Source: Streptomyces sp. OfavH-34-F (lineage in GTDB: Bacteria > Actinomycetota > Actinomycetes > Streptomycetales > Streptomycetaceae). From it: 33,584 bases of DNA. The notes under the pieces are model-generated. The model was not told the DNA's origin. It worked only from the letters and a program-made list of their open reading frames with translations, and searched no databases. The position numbers were made by a program, and so were the translations under genes. Positions 29,601-33,584 of the stretch are shown here, in pieces (the first letter of the stretch is position 1; the number at the start of each line of letters is the position of its first letter). Location: the NCBI RefSeq assembly GCF_022347745.1, contig NZ_JAKRGC010000032.1, positions 1-33,584 on the forward strand, read 5' to 3'.

Positions 29601-30419
29601 GTGGTGCGCGGGGGGCCGTTACGCGGCTGGCGCGGGTACGGAGTCCTGGCGGCGGTGCCGCTGCTGCTGGTGACCGCGTGCGGCGGCGGGGACGCGGACG
29701 GTGACGGGGCGAAGAAGCGGCCGGGCGCCTCCCCGGCCGCCACCGGGAGTAAGACCCCCGGCGCCACCGGCGCACCGGTCATCGACGCCGACCCGGCCCG
29801 GCTGCCCACCACCAGGAAGTCGGCTCTCCGCCTCATCGGGCAGGTCATCGCGGACCCCGAGAGTTTCGGACCCGGGGTCGTGGCGCGTACCCCGTACGAG
29901 AGCGGCCCGGACACCTGGCCGGTGCTCGGCGCCGACTGCGTGTGGCAGCAGCGCGAGCCGGGCCCCGGGGTCCTCGCCACCCTTACACGCTCCTTCGAGG
30001 TCCCCGCGGGCAAGGGCAATGGGCCGCTGCGGCTGGCCGCGATCGTCACGGTGCACCGCACGGACGACGGCGCACGGTGGGAGATGGCCGAATCGCTGGA
30101 GGAATCGATGCGCTGCCCCACGCAGCAGTTGCGCGAGGGTGAGTTCATCGGCGGGCTCGGCGCGGGCGCCCTTGCCCGGGGCGAGGCCAACCATGTCAAC
30201 TCCGAGGACTCGCTCGTGGAATCCGGTGAGTTCCGCAGCTCCGAACTCGGCGGCCCCTACCCGTATTTCTGGGAGCAGGACCAGATTCTCCGGTTCACCT
30301 TCGCCGTGACCGCCAAGGGTGCCAAGGGGTGGACGGAAGCCGAGATCGGTGACCTCGGCGCCCAGGCGCAGAGCGCCATGCTGTTGCGGCTGCACGCGGC
30401 CGTCGGGAAGAAGGGCTGA
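29601..30419 (+). CDS. Putative lipoprotein next to receptor-like kinases
   Basis: A secreted lipoprotein of about 272 aa, with no family I can name. A basic N terminus and hydrophobic run lead to lipobox LVTAC, then a Gly/Asp-rich and Ala/Pro/Thr-rich linker of about 45 residues, then a globular domain of about 190 residues with two Cys ('GADCVWQQ' and 'SMRCPTQQL'), likely a disulfide pair. The GTG at 29601 (GGGGG site seven to ten bases upstream) gives a normal signal peptide; an ATG at 29583 with a weaker site would add six residues. It lies 6 bp upstream of the kinase-binding-protein gene, so the two are an operon. It may be a sensor partner or ligand-side component of that kinase, which is inference from context. 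Confidence 0.78.
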   Translation: MVRGGPLRGWRGYGVLAAVPLLLVTACGGGDADGDGAKKRPGASPAATGSKTPGATGAPVIDADPARLPTTRKSALRLIGQVIADPESFGPGVVARTPYESGPDTWPVLGADCVWQQREPGPGVLATLTRSFEVPAGKGNGPLRLAAIVTVHRTDDGARWEMAESLEESMRCPTQQLREGEFIGGLGAGALARGEANHVNSEDSLVESGEFRSSELGGPYPYFWEQDQILRFTFAVTAKGAKGWTEAEIGDLGAQAQSAMLLRLHAAVGKKG

Positions 30420-30425
30420 GGGCAC

Positions 30426-32558
30426 GTGGAAGAGTTGCGGGCCTCGGACCCGTCATGGATCGGCGGGCACCGGCTGCTGGGGCGCCTCGGCGCCGGTGGC
30501 ATGGGCGCCGTCTACCTCGGCAGGGCCGCTGACGGGGCGCTGGCCGCCGTCAAGGTAATCCTCCCCGAACACGCCGGCGACGCCGACTTCCGGGTCCGCT
30601 TCCGTCGCGAGGCGGAGGCCGCGCGCCGGGTGGACAGCCCCTGGGCGGCACGGGTCACCGGCTCCGGCACGGAGGACGAACGGCCCTGGCTGGCCACCGA
30701 GTTCGTGCCCGGCCCCGCGCTCGCCGAGGCGGTCACCCGGTGCGGCCCGCTGCCCGCGCCGAGCGTCCAGGTCCTCGGCCGGCTGCTGGCCCGCGCCCTG
30801 GCGTCGGTGCACGCGGCGGGGCTCGTCCACCGCGACGTCAAACCCGGCAACGTCCTGCTGGGCGCCGACGGGCCCCGGCTGATCGACTTCGGCGTCGCAC
30901 GGGTCACCGACGCCACCGCGCTCACCGCGACGGACCTGGTGGTGGGCACCCCCGGCTTCCTCGCCCCCGAGCAGGCCACCGGAGGCGCCGTCGGACCGGC
31001 CGGTGACGTCTTCTCGCTCGGCTGCCTCCTCGCGTACGCCGCAACCGGGCGGCCGCCCTTCGGGAGCGGCGCCGTGGACGCCCTGCTCTACCGCACCGTG
31101 CACGAGCCACCGGATCTCGGCGGCATCAGCGACCCCGAACTGAGCGCTCTGCTCGGCACCATGCTCGACAAGGACCCGGCCGCCCGCCCCACCGCCGCCG
31201 CACTCGACCGACTCATCGCCGTCGACGCCCCGAACGGTTCGATCGACTGGCTTCCCGGGGACGTCGTACGGCTGATCGCCGACCGGGCCGCCACGATCCT
31301 GGCCCTCCCCGGCATCGACGCCACCCGCGCCGGGGAACCCGGGGCCCCTGCCCCGGCCCGGCGCAGGCTGCTCCTCCTCGCGGGCGCCGGAGCGGTGGCC
31401 GTCGCGGGCGGAGGCGCCTTCGCCGTACGGGAGTGGCTACGCGACGACGACGCCGGCTCCGGCGCGGCCGGGTCGGAGGCACGGACCTGGACCGTCGGCG
31501 TGCAGGCCGATCTGTCCGGGCCCCGGGCGGCGGACGGACAGGCCCAGGAACGCGGGGTGCGGCTCGCGGTCGACCGGTTCAACTCCCGTACGGACAAGCC
31601 GTTCGGCCTGCGCGTGAAGGTGCTCGACGACCGGGGCGAGACCGCCGCGGCCGTGCGCGCCGCCGAGCGGTTCGCCCGGGACCACGACGTGCTCGCCGTG
31701 ATCGGCCCGACCGACGATCCCGCCACGACCGCCGTCCTCGGAACCTACGACGAGGCGATGCTGCCGCTCGTCACCGTCTCGTCCCAGCAGATCAGCTTCG
31801 CCGCACGGTCCATGCGGTCCTTCTTCCAGGCCGTCCCGTCCGATGTCGCGCTGGCGTACCCGATCCGCAACCGGCTGGTGCTCCGGCCCGACGTGCAACG
31901 ACTCGGCGTGCTCGTCGACCGGGCCGGCGGCCAGTCCGCGTACCTGACGGGCTACTTCCTGAACCGGCTCGTCGTCGATTCCACGGACGGGACCACCTAC
32001 CCTCGCGTCGTGCCCGCGGGCACCCGCGACCTCGCCCCCGTCGTCGCCGACCTGCTCGCGCACCACAGCGACGCCTTCTTCCACGCCGGGAACCCGGCCG
32101 GGGCCGCCCGCGCCGCCCGGACACTCGCCGCCACCTCCTACAAGGGCCCCCGCATGGCCATGCACTCGGCCATGGGCGCCCGCTTCCTGAAGGACGCCGG
32201 GGACGCCGCCGAGAACTGGGAGTTCGTCTCGCCCTGCGTCGGCGCGACGGCCCCCGCCGTGAAGCAGTTCGCCGCGGCGCACCGGAAGAAGTACGGGAGC
32301 GCCCCCGCTCCCTGGGCCGCCGAGGCGTACGACGCGGCCGGACTGGTTCTCGCCGCCCTCACCGCCCTCGCCCGGAAGAACCGGCCCCCCGCACGGGCCG
32401 ACCTGGTCGCGAAGATCGCCGCCTCCTCGTACCACGGCATCTCGCGCGACTACGCCTTCGGTGAGGGCAACCGGCTCAAGGGCCAGGCAGCCCACCTCCA
32501 CGGTGTCCGCGGCGGCGCGTTCCGCTACCTCGGCCCGCTGGCCACGAGCAAGAGCTGA
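30426..32558 (+). CDS. Membrane Ser/Thr protein kinase fused to an ABC-type substrate-binding domain
   Basis: A 710-aa receptor-like kinase. The cytoplasmic kinase (about 12-275) has GAGGMG in the Gly loop, AVKVI with the ATP Lys, HRDVKPGN (about 135), IDFG (about 154) and LAPEQ. A single membrane segment (about 314-333) follows an Arg-rich stop. The outside part (about 350-705) is a periplasmic-binding-protein type 1 domain of the Leu/branched-chain amino-acid kind: 'TWTVGVQADLSGPRAADGQAQERGV' and 'AVIGPTDDPATTAVLG' are its usual marks. The design implies that a bound amino acid or small molecule controls the kinase. The GTG start at 30426 follows GAGGG six bases upstream. It is 6 bp from the lipoprotein gene and 6 bp before a second, related kinase. 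Confidence 0.93.
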   Translation: MEELRASDPSWIGGHRLLGRLGAGGMGAVYLGRAADGALAAVKVILPEHAGDADFRVRFRREAEAARRVDSPWAARVTGSGTEDERPWLATEFVPGPALAEAVTRCGPLPAPSVQVLGRLLARALASVHAAGLVHRDVKPGNVLLGADGPRLIDFGVARVTDATALTATDLVVGTPGFLAPEQATGGAVGPAGDVFSLGCLLAYAATGRPPFGSGAVDALLYRTVHEPPDLGGISDPELSALLGTMLDKDPAARPTAAALDRLIAVDAPNGSIDWLPGDVVRLIADRAATILALPGIDATRAGEPGAPAPARRRLLLLAGAGAVAVAGGGAFAVREWLRDDDAGSGAAGSEARTWTVGVQADLSGPRAADGQAQERGVRLAVDRFNSRTDKPFGLRVKVLDDRGETAAAVRAAERFARDHDVLAVIGPTDDPATTAVLGTYDEAMLPLVTVSSQQISFAARSMRSFFQAVPSDVALAYPIRNRLVLRPDVQRLGVLVDRAGGQSAYLTGYFLNRLVVDSTDGTTYPRVVPAGTRDLAPVVADLLAHHSDAFFHAGNPAGAARAARTLAATSYKGPRMAMHSAMGARFLKDAGDAAENWEFVSPCVGATAPAVKQFAAAHRKKYGSAPAPWAAEAYDAAGLVLAALTALARKNRPPARADLVAKIAASSYHGISRDYAFGEGNRLKGQAAHLHGVRGGAFRYLGPLATSKS

Positions 32559-32564
32559 CCCGGC

Positions 32565-33584
32565 ATGCGGCCCCTCACCCCGGACGACCCCCGGACCGTC
32601 GGCACCCACCGCGTCCTGGCGCGGCTCGGCGCGGGCGGCATGGGCGTCGTGTACCTGGCGCGCACGTCCGGCGGGCAGCTCGTGGCCGTGAAGGTCATCC
32701 GGGCCGAACACGCCGCCGACCCCGGCTTCCGGGCCAGGTTCCGGCGCGAGGCCGAGGCCGCCCGCCGGGTCACCGGCCCCTGGGTGGTCCCGGTGACGGA
32801 CGCCGACACCGAGGCCCGTGAACCGTGGCTCACCACCGTGTTCGAACCGGGTCCTTCGCTGGCCGAGGTCGTCCTCGCCGAAGGCCCCCTGCCGCCCGCG
32901 ACCGTCCGCGCGCTCGGGGCCCGCCTCGCCGACGCGCTCGACACGGTGCACGAGGCCGGTCTGGTCCACCGTGACGTGAAGCCGGCGAACGTGCTCCTGG
33001 CGCTCGACGGGCCCCGGCTCATCGACTTCGGCATCGCCCGCCACCAGGGCGCCACCGCTCTCACCGCGACCGACGCCGTCATCGGCACCCCCGGCTATCT
33101 CGCTCCCGAGCAGGCGTCGGGAGGGCGAGCCGGACCCGCCTGCGACGTCTTCGCGCTGGGGTGTGTCCTCGCGTACGCGGCGACCGGACGCCGTCCGTTC
33201 GAAGACGGCGGGGCCGCGTCCGTCCTGTTCCGCACCGTGCACGAGCCACCCGCCCTGGACGGCCTGCCGCCCGCCCTGCTACCGCTCGTCGAGGCGTGCC
33301 TGGCGAAGGCCCCGGCGGACCGGCCCACGGCCCGGGAGGTGGCCCGGGCCCTCGCCGCACCATCCGGCGAGGACCCGGACGCCTGGGCACCGCCCGGACT
33401 GGCCGCGCTGATCGCCGCCCGCTCCGCCGCCGCCCTCGACGTCACCGTCCCGGAACCGCCCACCGTCGTCGGGGAATCCGTCCCGCCCCCTCGTCCCGCC
33501 AGGCGGACCGTGCTGATCGCCGGGGCGGCGGGGATTCTGCTGGCCGGGGGCGCGGTGGCGGCACGGACGACGGCGCGGCGCTCC
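32565..33584 (+). CDS. Ser/Thr protein kinase, partial (runs off the window)
   Basis: The first 340 codons of a second kinase closely related to its neighbour. Gly loop GAGGMG, AVKVI, HRDVKPAN, IDFGIA and LAPEQ are all present, so it is probably active. A membrane segment (about 311-327, LIAGAAGILLAGGAVAA after PARRTV) comes at the same place as in the upstream kinase. The outside part is cut by the window edge, so whether it also carries a binding-protein domain cannot be seen. The two kinase domains align without gaps over most of their length, indicating a tandem duplication. The ATG at 32565 is six bases behind the previous stop. Confidence 0.92.
   Translation, partial: MRPLTPDDPRTVGTHRVLARLGAGGMGVVYLARTSGGQLVAVKVIRAEHAADPGFRARFRREAEAARRVTGPWVVPVTDADTEAREPWLTTVFEPGPSLAEVVLAEGPLPPATVRALGARLADALDTVHEAGLVHRDVKPANVLLALDGPRLIDFGIARHQGATALTATDAVIGTPGYLAPEQASGGRAGPACDVFALGCVLAYAATGRRPFEDGGAASVLFRTVHEPPALDGLPPALLPLVEACLAKAPADRPTAREVARALAAPSGEDPDAWAPPGLAALIAARSAAALDVTVPEPPTVVGESVPPPRPARRTVLIAGAAGILLAGGAVAARTTARRS

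Noticed and set aside
1..33584. tRNA, rRNA or CRISPR elements
   Set aside because: No cloverleaf-like segments or spaced direct repeats were noticed; a tRNAscan or CRISPR search was not possible here.

Overview
The window is very GC-rich, with strong G/C bias at third codon positions, frequent GTG (and one TTG) starts and ATGA/GTGA stop-start overlaps. Gene content (an AldO-like alditol oxidase, CUT1 sugar importers without their own ATPase, tandem Ser/Thr kinases, Nudix/PIMT-like genes) points to a Streptomyces or close relative. No RNA gene, CRISPR array or complete mobile element was seen. Assignments come from reading motifs and from family knowledge; no database search was possible.

Layout. 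(1) 1-5980, all minus strand, conserved-looking housekeeping genes: the N-terminal part of a helical-repeat-like protein, uracil-DNA glycosylase (ung), a lipoprotein solute-binding protein of the peptide/SBP_5 family, a two-gene short-chain dehydrogenase operon preceded by an 18-bp palindromic operator candidate, and a coupled HipA-like kinase / DUF3037 pair. (2) 5981-18464, an accessory region with scars: a serine-hydrolase pseudogene broken over three frames, an intact serine hydrolase divergent from a LysR regulator, a probable ISL3-type transposase remnant, and then a tightly coupled plus-strand operon. That operon holds a 47-aa small ORF, an ABC exporter, a three-Nudix protein, a PIMT-like methyltransferase, and a giant methyltransferase-Nudix-FxLD-type methyltransferase fusion. 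It ends in a truncated P-loop gene that meets another truncated gene start on the opposite strand. An alpha/beta hydrolase and a small gene remnant follow.

(3) 18465-29000, a minus-strand arabinan/arabinoside utilisation locus. In transcription order: secreted multidomain GH51 arabinofuranosidase (TTG start), hairpin terminator, secreted GH43 arabinanase-like enzyme, cytoplasmic GH51 arabinofuranosidase, lipoprotein sugar-binding protein, two permeases, and an alditol oxidase. Upstream, a promoter overlaps a LacI-type operator whose 13-bp core recurs inverted about 440 bp away. The two secreted hydrolases probably cut arabinan outside the cell, the ABC importer takes up oligosaccharides, and the cytoplasmic GH51 releases arabinose. 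The importer ATPase must be encoded elsewhere (MsiK-like). (4) 29601-33584, plus strand: a small lipoprotein, then two related membrane Ser/Thr protein kinases. The first carries an extracellular periplasmic-binding-protein domain; the second runs off the window.

The most unusual element is the 9465-17050 operon. It combines four Nudix and three SAM-methyltransferase domains with an exporter and a candidate peptide. Two of the methyltransferase domains resemble the PIMT-type enzymes of RiPP (ribosomally made, modified peptide) clusters, but no classical RiPP cyclase is present. Its 3' end is damaged by an apparent one-base deletion and a truncation.
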